From Girardinichthys multiradiatus (lineage: Eukaryota; Chordata; Actinopteri; Cyprinodontiformes; Goodeidae): DNA of 64,000 nt. This document shows, piece after piece, positions 20,613 through 32,737 of the stretch. The position numbers and the translations under genes are program-made. The stretch is taken from positions 25,395,119 through 25,459,118 of the forward strand of contig NC_061808.1 in NCBI RefSeq assembly GCF_021462225.1, written 5' to 3'. Below the pieces are notes generated by a model that had not been told where the DNA came from, did not search any database, and was given only the letters and a program-made list of their open reading frames with translations. Numbering within the stretch: position 1 is the stretch's first letter; every line of letters starts with the position of its first letter.

Positions 20613-21655
20613 GGTCCCTTTGTCATAGTTTGTTTGGCTGGTTAAAGTTATTTATGTCTCTAGTTAAAACTAATCTATCCTAAATTATTTACACTCAGTC
20701 AATCAGAACTGTTTCAGCAGAAGCTTTTCCTCTGACAGCCTGGTGTCACACATTGCAGGGATTATCATCCTGTAGCATGGATTTAGACTTTTTATTGATA
20801 GTATTCTATACAGAGTGTTTTATGGTAATGTAACAGGACTTACCAATTGCTTACCTAAGGGGTCTTGATTATATTTCATTTTTCTATGTTTGTATTGATA
20901 TGGATTCATCTGAATTACAACTAGCAGATGTCATTACCGTTTAAATAGCTAACATGCTGTTAGTATAGAATTGTCCATAAAAAAACTTGAATTGTGGTAT
21001 TGTTATATACCATAAGTACAACAATCAGAATATTGTGGCCGAGTTCTGATGTCTAGTTTTTGTGAAGCTTTAAGCTGTCAATACAAATATTACCCAATTT
21101 CAATTTCTCGCTAAGAGATAATTTCCGAGGATATAAGAACATCATTAAAAATATCTTGCTTAGCATCCCTGCCATAAGCAGTCATTAATTATTTATATTA
21201 GAAGCAGAAGAGATATCATGACATGTCTCTGTAAAAAATAAAGTTTTCTTTTGTACTTCTTCTGATATTTTAAACATCTCATTGATATTGAAAATAGCAA
21301 ACTTTGAGTCTTTTCTCAGTAGCAGCATCCAGACTGCAGAGTGTTGTTGTCACCATGAACTATTTGTGCTTTAGTATAGTTTGTTCCCTGATCAGAAAAA
21401 TATGTGATTTTTTTAGGTTCTGACCAACCGGTCACATGTCAGGGCCGATCAAGCTGAAAATCGACCCCAGCTAATTTCTTGGTGCATCTAAGGCCTAATT
21501 CATACCTCCTAGTTTGCTAGACCCTCTGCTTGACCATGGAGGCTGTGTGACAGATTTTGTCATCCTTACCTGCGTAATGTGGTCCGCTTGGACTTTCTTC
21601 AGGTCTGTGTACAGCCCAGATTTTTCCAACTGGCTGTGCTCACCTACATTAGTAA
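20613..21655. other. No gene seen
   Basis: AT-rich, no recognised coding content. A block at about 21420-21500 (GACCAACCGGTCACATGTCAGGGCCGATC...TTGGTGCATCT) resembles a dispersed fish repeat. A weak echo lies near 29150 (GACCGATCCGTCAAGC), but I cannot name the element. Confidence 0.35.
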
Positions 21656-21657
21656 TA

Positions 21658-23268
21658 CAGGTCCTTCTCAAAATGTTAGCATATTGTGATAAAGTTCATT
21701 ATTTTCCATAATGTCATGATGAAAATTTAACATTCATATATTTTAGATTCATTGCACACTAACTGAAATATTTCAGGTCTTTTATTGTCTTAATATGGAT
21801 GATTTTGGCATACAGCTCATGAAAACCCAAAATTCCTATCTCACAAAATTAACATATCATTAAAAGGGTCTCTAAACGAGCTATGAACCTAATCATCTGA
21901 ATCAACGAGTTAACTCTAAACACCTGCAAAAGATTCCTGTGGCCTTTAAAACTCCCAGCCTGGTTCATCACTCAAAATCCCAATCATGGGTAAGACTGCC
22001 GACCTGACTGCTGTCCAGAAGGCCACTATTGACACCCTCAAGCAAGAGGGTAAGACACAGAAAGAAATTTCTGAACAAATAGGCTGTTCCCAGAGTGCTG
22101 TATCAAGGCACCTCAGTGGGAAGTCTGTGGGAAGGAAAAAGTGTGGCAGAAAACGCTGCACAACGAGAAGAGGTGACCGGACCCTGAGGAAGATTGTGGA
22201 GAAGGGCCGATTCCAGACCTTGGGGGACCTGCGGAAGCAGTGGACTGAGTCTGGAGTAGAAACATCCAGAGCCACCGTGCACAGGCGTGTGCAGGAAATG
22301 GGCTACAGGTGCCGCATTCCCCAGGTCAAGCCACTTTTGAACCAGAAACTGCGGCAGAAGCGCCTGACCTGGGCTACAGAGAAGCAGCAGTGGACTGTTG
22401 CTCAGTGGTCCAAAGTACTTTTTTCGGATAAAAGCAAATTCTGCATGTCATTCGGAAATCAAGGTGCCAGAGTCTGGAGGAAGACTGGGGAGAAGGAAAT
22501 GCCAAAATGCCAGAAGTCCAGTGTCAAGTACCCACAGTCAGTGATGATCTGGGGTGCCGTGTCAGCTGCTGGTGTTGGTCCACTGTGTTTTATCAAGGGC
22601 AGGGTCAATGCAGCTAGTTATCAGGAGATTTTGGAGCACTTCATGCTTCCATCTGCTGAAAAGCTTTATGGAGATGAAGATTTTATTTTTCAGCACGACC
22701 TGGCACCTGCTCACAGTGCCAAAACCACTGGTAAATGGTTTACTGACCATGGTATCACTGTGCTCAATTGGCCTGCCAACTCTCCTGACCTGAACCCCAT
22801 AGAGAATCTGTGGGATATTGTGAAGAGAACGTTGAGAGACTCAAGACCCAACACTCTGGATGAGCTAAAGGCCGCTATCGAAGCATCCTGGGCCTCCATA
22901 AGACCTCAGCAGTACCACAGGCTGATTGCCTCCATGCCACGCCGCATTGAAGCAGTCATTTCTGCAAAAGGATTCCCGACCAAGTATTGAGTGCATAACT
23001 GTACATGATTATTTGAAGGTTGACGTTTTTTGTATAAAAAAACACTTTTCTTTTATTGGTCGGATGAAATATACTAATTTTGTGAGATGGGAATTTTGGG
23101 TTTTCATGAGCTGTATGCCACAATCATCCGTATTAAGACAATAAAAGACCTGAAATATTTCAGTTAGTGTGCAATGAATCTAAAATATATGAATGTTAAA
23201 TTTTCATCATGACATTATGGAAAATAATGAACTTTATCACAATATGCTAATATTTTGAGAAGGACGTG
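21658..23268 (+). mobile_element. Tc1/mariner element with long (~205-bp) inverted repeats, DD34E, copy B
   Basis: The 1611-bp element is flanked by TA (21656-21657 and 23269-23270). Its ends are long inverted repeats that pair from the terminus CAGGTCCTTCTC to about 21862 with few mismatches. They include a TTCAGGTCTTTTATTGTCTTAAT block present at both ends. One transposase frame fills the centre. A second, decayed copy in reverse orientation is at 48299-49866. Confidence 0.95.
21986..22990 (+). CDS. Tc1/mariner transposase, DD34E, uninterrupted
   Basis: This 334-residue frame has no stop or frameshift and a length normal for a Tc1 transposase, which excises and reinserts its element at TA. 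A paired-like helix-turn-helix (residues ~12-45, TQKEISEQIG...SAVSRHL) is followed by a basic GRKKCGRKR linker (49-57), a second HTH (~78-105), and the DDE domain with D148, D238 and E273. There are 34 residues between the last two. Position 149, next to the first catalytic Asp, is Lys where copy D has Glu (SDKSKF against SDESKF). This may weaken activity. The start ATG follows the left inverted repeat by about 120 bp, as expected. Confidence 0.9.
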   Translation: MGKTADLTAVQKATIDTLKQEGKTQKEISEQIGCSQSAVSRHLSGKSVGRKKCGRKRCTTRRGDRTLRKIVEKGRFQTLGDLRKQWTESGVETSRATVHRRVQEMGYRCRIPQVKPLLNQKLRQKRLTWATEKQQWTVAQWSKVLFSDKSKFCMSFGNQGARVWRKTGEKEMPKCQKSSVKYPQSVMIWGAVSAAGVGPLCFIKGRVNAASYQEILEHFMLPSAEKLYGDEDFIFQHDLAPAHSAKTTGKWFTDHGITVLNWPANSPDLNPIENLWDIVKRTLRDSRPNTLDELKAAIEASWASIRPQQYHRLIASMPRRIEAVISAKGFPTKY

Positions 23269-23465
23269 TATATCTGTCCAAAGGATGATGCCAAACACAC
23301 AGCAGATAAATAAAACAATTAGAGCACAAACGGAAAAAGGAAAATAAAAACAATAAAAACAAAGCTTGTATTTTAAGGAAAACACTAAGGAAAGATCGGC
23401 AGATTTTATTTTATTTTTATTTGATCTCTCAGAAACCACAAGGACAAAAAACGCTTTGGTTTGAT

Positions 23466-23557
23466 TTCTCTTCTCTTCTCTTCTCTTCTCTTCTCTTCTC
23501 TTCTCTTCTCTTCTCTTCTCTTCTCTTCTCTTCTCTTCTCTTCTCTTCTCTTCTCTT
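23466..23557 (+). repeat. (TTCTC)18 microsatellite
   Basis: Uninterrupted pentanucleotide array of 92 bp. On the other strand it reads as GAGAA units and creates a spurious Arg/Glu/Lys-rich open frame. Confidence 0.98.
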
Positions 23558-23599
23558 ATTTTGTGTAGACATTGTATAAACCAGTACATTATGACACTT

Positions 23600-24527
23600 T
23601 AGTGGAGCTGGCTGTGGTTCAATTGAACTAAAATTAGTATGAAAAGGGGTGCATTTTTGTCAGAGCGGTATTTATTTATTTTTCCAACCATGAGAGTCAA
23701 ATATGACATAAAAGATACAGATTTGAATTCGTTAGTCTATGTGCGTGTAACTCTTTTGTGATAGTGAGAAAGAGGATTTGAAGCAGGGGAGAGGGGAGCC
23801 AGTTTTCTGTAGGGGCATAGAACCGGCTGACAGGACTCAGATTAATGAACTCTGCTGTGTAATTAATCTTTGGGCAGCTGTCTGTTTATCTGTCTCTAAG
23901 TTGACAAGAAGATAAGTGCAGGACGGGCAGTTTGATCCCCACCTCTCTATTCCAACTTTCTTCCTCCTCTCCCACTTTTTGATCTAAAACTTTATCTCAC
24001 AGTAACACACATGGAAACTCTTTCAAGAAAGATAAGCTCACCGACTCATTGGGATCATGTATGTGCTCATACTGTCACAGCAGATTTATTTTTCCTATTA
24101 TTTCTAATCATTTCTGTGGGCTACACAGCCTGAATGATTGTGCTCAGACAACCAGATCAAAGACCTTTATCCAAGCCTTACTGCAATGATGAACTAAAGA
24201 AGGATTTGGTTCAACTCTGCGTTTGTATTTTGTTTTGCCTTCTCTACTAATCCATTTTGCTGGAAATCACTGGTGATTCCATCCCCTGCCCTCTGTGTGA
24301 CTTATGCATCCGAGCCCAGTAGCTAAGGCACTGCCCGACTGAGGTCAGAGGAGACTAGGTCACACTCTTCTAAACAGCCAGCGCATAGCAGAAATCATGT
24401 ATCTAGTGGAAACATGGTAAGCTTCCTGCAGCATGATGCACACATGAAGTATTCTGTAACCAAATTATCTAAATATTAAATGATTATTGTAAGAAATCTT
24501 TTAAATCTTTTCAAACGTAAATTGAAG
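23600..24527. other. No gene seen
   Basis: Unique-looking sequence without coding signs or recognised repeats. Confidence 0.4.
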
Positions 24528-24542
24528 ATGATGGATGGATGG

Positions 24543-24578
<36 letters not shown>

Positions 24579-24583
24579 ATGGA
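24528..24583 (+). repeat. (GGAT)n microsatellite
   Basis: About 14 GGAT units with one GGAC variant. Similar to the LINE tail at 8876, but no LINE sequence precedes it here. Confidence 0.95.
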
Positions 24584-25084
24584 AAAGATTTAATGCACAA
24601 TAAATATGTTTTAGATAATGATGATGAAAGAGCCCTAGCTGGTAACTTTAGACCTTTTAATGAATTACTTTAATAAATTAATAACTAATGTCAAAAACAT
24701 AAGTTTATAATATCACACATACAACATTGACCTTCTCAGGTCCGAGCAACTTGTGAATGTCCCAAAAATTCTGCAGAGTTAATCTGAATCATAGGATTCA
24801 ATCCTATCCAATTTAGGGTGCAGCTACCTCATACAGAGATATTTACACTAAATCACCACCAGATTCCCATGGGATTCCCATTGACCAGTTAGCCCTTTTT
24901 CTGCTTCTGGTTTTTTCATGGTCTGACCCACCACCTCTTTTTTTTTTTATGCTAACAGACTGACCAGAGTTACATTTTTGTGCTGCTTCCTTCTCTGCAT
25001 TCTGATGTGGTCTGTAGAAATGTAATAAACGAATGGTATAATAAATGCTGGGTATAGTTGCCTTGCAAGCATAATTCAGACCCA

Positions 25085-25900
25085 TTGAATTGTTTCACAT
25101 TTTGTCATGTTACAACAGCAAACTTTATTGTATTTCAACTGATTTTATGTGATAGACCAACACAAAGGTGCCTAACTGTGTATTGAAAAAAAGTGATACA
25201 TGGATTTCTAACTTTTCTTTTTAATAAAAATCTGAAAAGTGTGGCATGTTCTTGTAATCAGCTCTCTTAAGTCGATACTTTGAAAAACCACTTTTTACTG
25301 CAGTTACAGCTGCAAGTCATTTGTGGATTTCTACCAGCTTTGTTCATTCAGAAGCATATTCTTTTTTTTGCAACAAAGCTCAAGCTCAATAACATTGATG
25401 GAGATTAATTTTCAAATCGTGCCAGAGATTTTGCATTGAGTTTCAATCTGAACTTTGACTTGTCCATTCTAACATGTGAATAAGCTTTAATGTAAACTAT
25501 TCCATTGTAGCTTGACCTTTTTTTGTGTTATTGTCCTGCTAGAAAGTGAACTTTGGCCCTAGCCTCTAACAGGTTGACCTCCAGGACTGCTCTGTATTTA
25601 ACTTGACCCATCTTCCCATTATCTCTGACCAGCTTCCCCGTTCCTTCTGAAGAGATCCCTCCCCCCAGCATGATGCTGCCACTACCATGTTTCAGGTGTG
25701 GATCTAGCTGTTCCTCCCAAAGGTTCCATGGACTGCTTGGCCATGTCTTGGTAGATTTGGTGTTGTTCCCAATCTTTTCATTTTCAGATGATGAACTGAA
25801 CATTTCTAAATGACATGTCAAAAATGTCTGGTATTGTTTTATATCCTAACCCAACTAAAAATCTTCTCCACACCTGAAATCCCAATACAAGACATTGTAG
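25085..25900 (-). mobile_element. Old Tc1 transposon remnant
   Basis: TTGTTTCACATTTTGTCATGTTACAACAGC...TATTTCAACTGATTTTATGTGATAGACCAACACAAAG is a decayed Tc1 end. The minus-strand frame at 25528-25821 keeps a transposase stretch, LKHGSGSIMLGGGISSEGTGKL, which corresponds to the conserved region between the first and second catalytic Asp. No intact frame. Confidence 0.75.
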
Positions 25901-26799
25901 TATGTAGTTCTGGGTTCTATAGTTGTAAATACTTTTGTAAGTCACAGTAGAGGTTTTTTAAGAACTGCTTGTATTTATTGTTTATCATTACTGCCCCCTT
26001 TAACATACATGCAAGATGCCTGTAGCATGCGCATATATGTCAATCACTAAATTAATTTGAGTTGAGTACCCCTTCTTTCATGTTATTATATTAAAATAAC
26101 ATAATGTTGGGTGCAGTCATAATGACTGATCTGACGAATGACTATGAGGATGTGAATCAACAGTAAAGTTGATGATGAAGCGCCACCTGAGGTGACTTCT
26201 TTAAAGAAAGAGTAGATAAAGTTGTAACATTTACGGCAGACACAAGGGGTCACCGCTGTTTTAGCTACAAGACAGTTCAAGAGGCTGATTTTCCTTTAAA
26301 CAAACCCTCTTAATAACTTTATATTTTATGTTTTTAAGTTTATGATTTTTATGCAGCTTTGTAGACTACTGTTTTAAACCTATCTGTTAGAATTAGCAGT
26401 GTTCAGTGTACAGACTCTGCATCGCAGGATGAAGTGATGGTTATTAACTGTTGTTACTAACTGCTAGTAGGAAAGCCTGAGGAAAAGCTCAAGGCCTGTT
26501 AATCATGAAAATGTGGCTAAATCCTCTTTGGTGTGTTGGCTAATAACGTGTTAAGAAATCTGACGTTATAAGTCTGTCTTCAAATATTACCAGGTGAACC
26601 TGATTATCAGGCTGCAGTGTGATCCAAAGCTCCTGTTTGACTGGGCTTTGAGGTCAGGATTAGGGCTTTTTATTAATAATGTTGATGTAAGATATGAGCC
26701 TCAGGGGACCAGAACCCGCGTTTCTTTTGTCAGTGAAATTTACTCCTCACTTTTTTGTTTCTTTTTGTAGATGTAAATGCTTGGTTTTGGTGATGTTAA
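25901..26799. other. No gene seen
   Basis: No recognisable coding exon or element end. Confidence 0.4.
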
Positions 26800-27200
26800 A
26801 AAAATGAGACATTGATAAAAAATTTCAAAACTTTCCTCACATATTGTGACATTATCCTATACATGTCAAATGAACAAATGTGTTACAAATTTAAAACAAA
26901 TATGTGCAATGACCCAATTGCATAGGCATCTGTCTATTTAAACTAATACTTAGAGCACCTATTGATTTTATTACAGCAGGTCTTCCTTGCTTGGAGTCTG
27001 TCACATCTCGATATGGCAATATTTACCACTCTACCTTGCAAAAATAAGTCTATCACACTGTGGGGACATTTTTTTCCCCAGCCTGCTTCAGGTGACCCCA
27101 AAGATTTTCTGTCTGATTTAGATCTGGGCTCTGGCAAGGAGATTTGCTTGGACCAAAACAAAATGCAACAAGGTTATTACAGCTTTTTACTTTTATATTT
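26800..27200 (-). mobile_element. Old Tc1 transposon remnant (C-terminal transposase part)
   Basis: On the minus strand, CCAGAGCCCAGATCTAAATCAGACAGAAAATCTTTGGGG would encode the SPDLN.TENLWG block that contains the catalytic Glu. The surrounding sequence is diverged and interrupted. Confidence 0.65.
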
Positions 27201-27229
27201 CTTACTCTACGGTGAATGACATTTTTTTA

Positions 27230-29270
27230 AATCTCAAAAACCTGGGATTTTATGTGGGTGTAGAATCATCGTAACTGTTAAATCTGGTCAAACAATTGCA
27301 AAAGAAATACTGAGTGAGACCAGAAGAGGGCAGCAAAACACAAAACATCGTCTAGCTCTTTACCAAATCAGCAATCGTTCGTATTATTTTAAGCTTTTTA
27401 AAAAAGATTCTTGATTTAAATTTGGCAAACTTCTCTGGTTTGTGTGACATATAATATTTTATAATCGAAATATCAAACTTTCTTTCATTTTTACGTGAAT
27501 AGATAAGATAAAAACTGGAAATCACAGGAAAACTGGGCTTATTTGGTCTAATTAATCAGCTTTAATTATTATTTTATAGCTCAAACATTTGTTTATTGAG
27601 TACCCAGCACAAACTATAAAGCTCATCTTATTGTACCCTGAAAAAAAAGTTTCACAACAAAAAATACAAAATGATTCCATTTTTACTGGTGTTTAGATTC
27701 AAAACAATATACATGTTCTAGCTAAAATAAATAAAAATTAAACTCTGATTTCAATCATTTTCATTTTATCTTGATTTTGTTCCGACTTTGTAAAACAAAA
27801 CCTTTTTTTTCTATTAAACTATTGAAATTTGGAGAAATTATTTGAAATTAGGAACTTCTGTAGCACCTGATGAAACAGCCTGGTTCAAAGTGGGGGTTTT
27901 GGAGTTATTTTTGCTAAAATTGCAGTCTTTCTTTTGAATTACAATAAAACAATTTTGCACTTGTGTTTTGATTAAATTTATTTTCAGTTTTCATTCAGCA
28001 AGGCTTTCTCGTGGAAGGATATTTTCAAGTTGTTTGATTTGGTGTTTTAAGGAGTCTGCTACCAGCTCTGGTCTTGTAAAAGTTAGACCATCTGTGATTA
28101 TAAGAGCATGCAGCCCGTTACATGGTGGGAATTTGTTCAGTGGAAACAGGTATTTACCCATCCAGCCATCCATTTTTTTATATGCCTACCCGAACTTAGG
28201 TTCTAAAAGCCCAGAGTGGATAACCAGATATGACTTTCCTCAGTCCATTCTGGGGAAATTCCAGCCTTTCTGGGTCAGACCCATTTTTTTCTTGTGTCCT
28301 TCTTGTTGGACATGTTCAATAACCAACTGAATGAGAGATCCAGGTGGCATTCCAATTTTATTCCTATTTCTCCAGCAACTCAATTTAGAACTCACTCTGG
28401 ATAATGGAGCTCCAAGCTTAATCCTTATGGCTGGCTTTGTTCACCATATGAGGGAAGCTCATGTCTGATGACCATAGGTGTGTATTAGAACATACATGGA
28501 TCAAGAAACGTATAGGTTTGCCCTTCATTACGAATCCTTCTTCGTCCCTCAGCCTAAATCTGGATGTCCTAGAAATGCAGCAATCTGAGATTTTAGTCCG
28601 ATTTCCATTCTCTGGTTTTTGTAACACTTCCACCTGCTGATACTGATTTCCTCTGATCCCAATTTCTCTTCAGAAAAACAAAACAACTGACATAAAAAGA
28701 TCATTCAAAATATGTTTTTTCTAGCCATCGTGCTATCATTATATATATTTAAATTTTATATCCTCTGTTAGTGCAGTTAGCATTAGTAAAACATTCATTG
28801 TCACTGTGTGTATTACTAATGGATATGAACCCTACCCTTAACTGTGAGATTTCCAAATCCAGTTATTTTTCTTGAGAGAAAGAGGATAAAAGCTCAAAAG
28901 GACAAAACAGGGCAACTTTGTTCCGCGTTTAGTCTTCCTGTTATCTGCTGCAACAGTCTGAATGAACTGTAGAAATGTCTAAAGATGTCATATAAAATAA
29001 AGTTGCCTTTTAAACTTCTCACATCTGTATTTTGGGTGCTAACTAGACTCTTCTTCCATCAGTAACAACATCCACACCAAAGGTGGTGGTGTTAGCAAGC
29101 TGGCAATGCTTACATATGATGCCTTCAGTGCTAGGAAAGAGATTTAATTTTTGACCGATCCGTCAAGCTAAAATACAACTGATTTCTCGGTGGTAGTCTA
29201 TGAACATCCCGTTCCATCCTACCATCATTTTCAGATGAGACAACAAGATACTCGTACTACGCTCTTGAAG
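27230..29270. other. No gene recognised
   Basis: Very AT-rich up to about 27960. From 27968 to 28650 the base composition is more balanced, and short minus-strand frames exist (for example 28418-28633, 71 codons). None shows a motif I can name. It may be another decayed element. Confidence 0.35.
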
Positions 29271-29284
29271 TAAAGACCCATTTC

Positions 29285-29480
29285 CAAGGTGAAGTAGTGG
29301 GGTAGTGGTAGTGTGGGTGGCCCATATTTATAGTCCATAATCCTTGATGCAGCCCTCCTGGGTTCAATTCCTGACTTTGAGATCTTTGCTGCATGTCTTC
29401 CCCATTCTTTCTTTGTCCATTTCCTGTCCGATTACTGTCAATAAAGGTCACTAGCGCCAGAAAAAGTTTTATAAAAGGAA
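29285..29480 (+). mobile_element. tRNA-derived SINE
   Basis: GGGTTCAATTCCTGAC resembles a tRNA B-box head. It is followed by a body string typical of fish SINEs (TTTGCTGCATGTCTTCCCC...CATTTCCTGTC...CTGTCAATAAAGG). RNA polymerase III transcribed, non-autonomous. Diverged copy. Confidence 0.65.
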
Positions 29481-30340
29481 AAAGCATAAAGTAATGAATA
29501 AGGTAATTATTTATTGTATTGCGGATTACTATAGTGACATATGAGCTTCAGAGATGATGATGGTCAGCATTTTATGATTGTAGAAAACAGTCTATGGGGA
29601 AATTTACATATTTTTGAGTTTAAAAGAATTTGGACTTTTGCAGCACGTTGCTGTATGATTTATGTGCAGCAGAGGGAGTTAGAGAACATCTTAACTCTTA
29701 AAATGAGCCAAGTTTTCATCTTAAATCCATTTTTTGTTAAGTCATGTAAAGTCTCTTTTATTTAAAACTATCTAAATAAATGAAGTCTAATGTATATTTG
29801 CTTCTGGCATGATTGTTTGATCTTGCTTCTGTTTGAGTATGATGTATAGGTTGCTCTGTTCAGGCACTCCTTAATCAATGGTGTAGGTCATCTGCTCCTC
29901 AACATTTTCTCTTTGAAATCATCCTTTTCTTAAGGCAGTCAATGAGCTTGTGTTCACAAAGCGGTCACTGGTGCAGTGGGATAGTGCACTGCAGGACGAG
30001 AAATGGCAGATGCAATATAGTAGTGTTGTTTGTGTGCATGTGTGCAAGGAAATCCCCATGCGTACTATTTTTTTGTTTTTATCTCTGCAGCCTGAGTCGT
30101 GACAGAGAGCCTCAGAGTGCCTGCGCTGGGTGTAATACACAAAGTGTGGGAGAGAGAGGCAGAGAGTTAAGATGCAGGTGGTGGTGGATGAATATTTTTG
30201 TTGCACCAACGTTCCCTCGTTACGCTTTTAAGTACATCAGATAATGTTGGCGAGCGAATCAAAAAATGTGGTCTGTGCAGCTCTGCTCCAGCAGGACTGT
30301 GAGAGTCGGGAGTGGGTGTATTGAGTGGGTGATGTTCTTG

Positions 30341-30364
30341 GTGTGTGTGTGTGTGTGTGTGTGT
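30341..30364 (+). repeat. (GT)12 microsatellite
   Basis: Uninterrupted GT dinucleotides. Confidence 0.95.
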
Positions 30365-30569
30365 TTCTGAAGCAGAGATAAAGGCTCGAGGTGTGGTAGG
30401 TGATGTGCTTTAAGAGCATGATCACACAGCAAAAAATCTAGCCACTGAATCTTGTTAATGTGAAGCACAAGTATACCAATGCAGCAGGAACTAGCTAATC
30501 AAATTCAATTGCAATTAATTTTCCTGAAAGTGTAGAATTTTGTTTCAGGTTCAATTTTTTAAGGAAAGG

Positions 30570-30770
30570 AAAGGAACTTTGCAATCCGAAAGTTGTGGGT
30601 TCAGTTCCAGCTTCCTCCAGCCATGTCAATGTGCCCCTGGGCAAGGCACTTAACCTCAAGTTGCCTACCAATCCACATGCCGGTGTATGAATGTGTCCGC
30701 ATTTGTATGTGAAATATGGTGAATGTGTGTTATCTAAATTTACTAATTAAAGAGTTTTGAGTCTTGTTCT
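30570..30770 (+). repeat. Dispersed fish repeat with tRNA-like head
   Basis: GAAAGTTGTGGGTTCAGTTCC resembles a B-box. CCCCTGGGCAAGGCACTTAACCTCAAGTTGCC and the following variable (TGTATGAATGTGTCC...) part are a common teleost non-autonomous repeat layout. SINE or short DNA element; I cannot decide. Confidence 0.5.
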
Positions 30771-30817
30771 TTAGGTTTTGTTCCTTTTCTTTGCTATAAA
30801 CACTGTATGATACACCT

Positions 30818-30875
<58 letters not shown>
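30818..30875 (+). repeat. Poly-A followed by (TA)n
   Basis: A run of about 17 A leads straight into about 20 TA units. This may be the decayed tail of a retroposon. Confidence 0.95.
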
Positions 30876-30877
<2 letters not shown>

Positions 30878-31696
30878 CATTTTTTGTTTTTACGTCAGGT
30901 AACAAGGTTAGATTTTCTTTCTTGTCCTAAAACTTTCTTTATTAAATCACAATCATACTGTAGAACAGTTTATGTCTTTGAAGTCACAATGTGAGCTAGT
31001 GTTTTGGTATACTCTCTGGGTTTATTGTACCTTCAGCCTCATGTATTAGCCTTTTGTACGTCTATACTGTAGACTCACATTATTACTCTGCTGCCTCTGT
31101 TAATACATTGTAGTATTTCCCTGCACACTATTGTGAATCTGCCTTGCTTTTCAATTAGGAAGATGCACCACTTTAAATAAATAAAACTCAAGCATTTCTT
31201 TACATCTGATACTTTAGTACAAATAATGGGAATCCCTGCTAAGCCACTCTTTCACTCATTTTTTGGGACATGGAAAACATGGTAAAAGCGTCAAAACTCA
31301 AACACGCTATATTCATTAAACTTTATAAATGCACCACTGCCACAAGATTTCAGTATGACCTGATAATAACGTTACTTAATCTCGTGCTGTGCCGTGACAG
31401 TGGTTTCTCTGCACTGATAAAAGGATCCCTCACCTCAGCATGACAATTGCTTGAAGTGGCCAACTCCAGAGAGCAGTTGACTCAGTTTACTGGCTAACTC
31501 GACTAATAATAATTTAATAATACAATGATATTTATTGATGATGCTCTCATGGAACCAAAAGTGGAAAAAAGTAGTTCAAACAGCAAAAGTAAAATCCCAA
31601 CTATATTTTTTTACTTTTAAGGGTTCGCAAGCATAATCAGTTAGAGTTCATAAATATCATATTACATCATATTCTCTAAGTTCAAAAACTGTCATT

Positions 31697-31735
31697 TTCC
31701 TATTTATTTTTCACTTTGTGAAAAATAAATAGGAA
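31697..31735. repeat. Perfect 17-bp inverted repeat with 5-base loop
   Basis: The arms 31697-31713 and 31719-31735 are exact reverse complements around CTTTG. AT-rich stem; no known RNA family recognised. Confidence 0.9.
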
Positions 31736-32690
31736 TAGTAAAATTATGTATTAAAATACAACAAACTACATAGATGAAAATATAATAAAATAAATTGAAT
31801 ATATAAAATCATTTACGGCTCAATCTTACACAAAATAAACAAAGCAAAATTACTTTTTAAAGGTATCTTTAATGTTTCTGAGCTTTGAGCTGTTCTAATA
31901 TAGAAAGGCAAGCCAATCCATGAAACAGGAACTGTAGATGCTGACCTCGACTTTTCAGTTCGTATTTTGGAAAATACTTATTTTGGTCATCTTTCCAAAC
32001 GTACATCTGTAGGTGTATTAATCACAATCAAGTTTTTCTGTATCATGCCTAGTTTGTAAAAAAAATCTAAATAAGATGCTTTAAGGCAAAGCAAACTTTA
32101 AATGAGTAATTTACCTTCAAAAACGTACCTTTAACAGAATACTTATCAATATTCATCCCCTGCATAAAATAATTTTATACTGAAAGATTTTATTTAGATG
32201 AATTATCAAGATATGTGTGAATCTTTGTTTTAAATGACATCAAAATGTAATAAAACTGAGTTTGGAACCAGCCTCAAACAAAAGCTGCAGTGCAGAGGAG
32301 CCTAGCAGCAGAGCTACAGAGCTGCTCCCCCCTCCACCTCCTCCTGTTCTGCTCGTCAGCTGTCCCGGGACCCTGCTGGCCAGTGAAGCGCATCCTCCCA
32401 ACCAGGGTTCTAGGAAGGAGTCACAAGAAGGGCAAGCTCATTAATTATCTCCCCCTCTCTGCCTCCCTCCATCTTCTCGTCACACCCTCCCTTCATTACC
32501 AGCAAGGTTAATCCCCCTCTTATCTCTCAATGAGCCTCATTTTTCATGCTCTCTTTCTACGTCACTCCCTCCCTCACCTCCATCCTTTTCCTATCTTTCT
32601 CTTTTTATTACAGCTGACTCAGTTTCTTCCTACATCTTTTTGTTAACTTCTCCCTATATATACCCTCCTAAACAAACTGTATTTTGTATT

Positions 32691-32737
32691 TTTCCTTTCC
32701 TTTCCTTTCCTTTCCTTTCCTTTCCGTTCCGTTCCGT
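32691..32737 (+). repeat. (TTTCC)n / (GTTCC)n microsatellite
   Basis: About seven TTTCC units followed by GTTCC variants. Confidence 0.95.

Noticed and set aside
23215..23589. 124-codon minus-strand ORF rich in Arg/Glu/Lys
   Set aside because: It is the translation of the (TTCTC)n microsatellite plus a transposon end.
24843..25085. 80-codon minus-strand ORF as a gene
   Set aside because: Includes a poly-A-derived Lys run and abuts a Tc1 remnant; no recognisable domain.
31697..31735. microRNA precursor
   Set aside because: Stem too short and nearly pure A/T, no extended precursor pairing seen.
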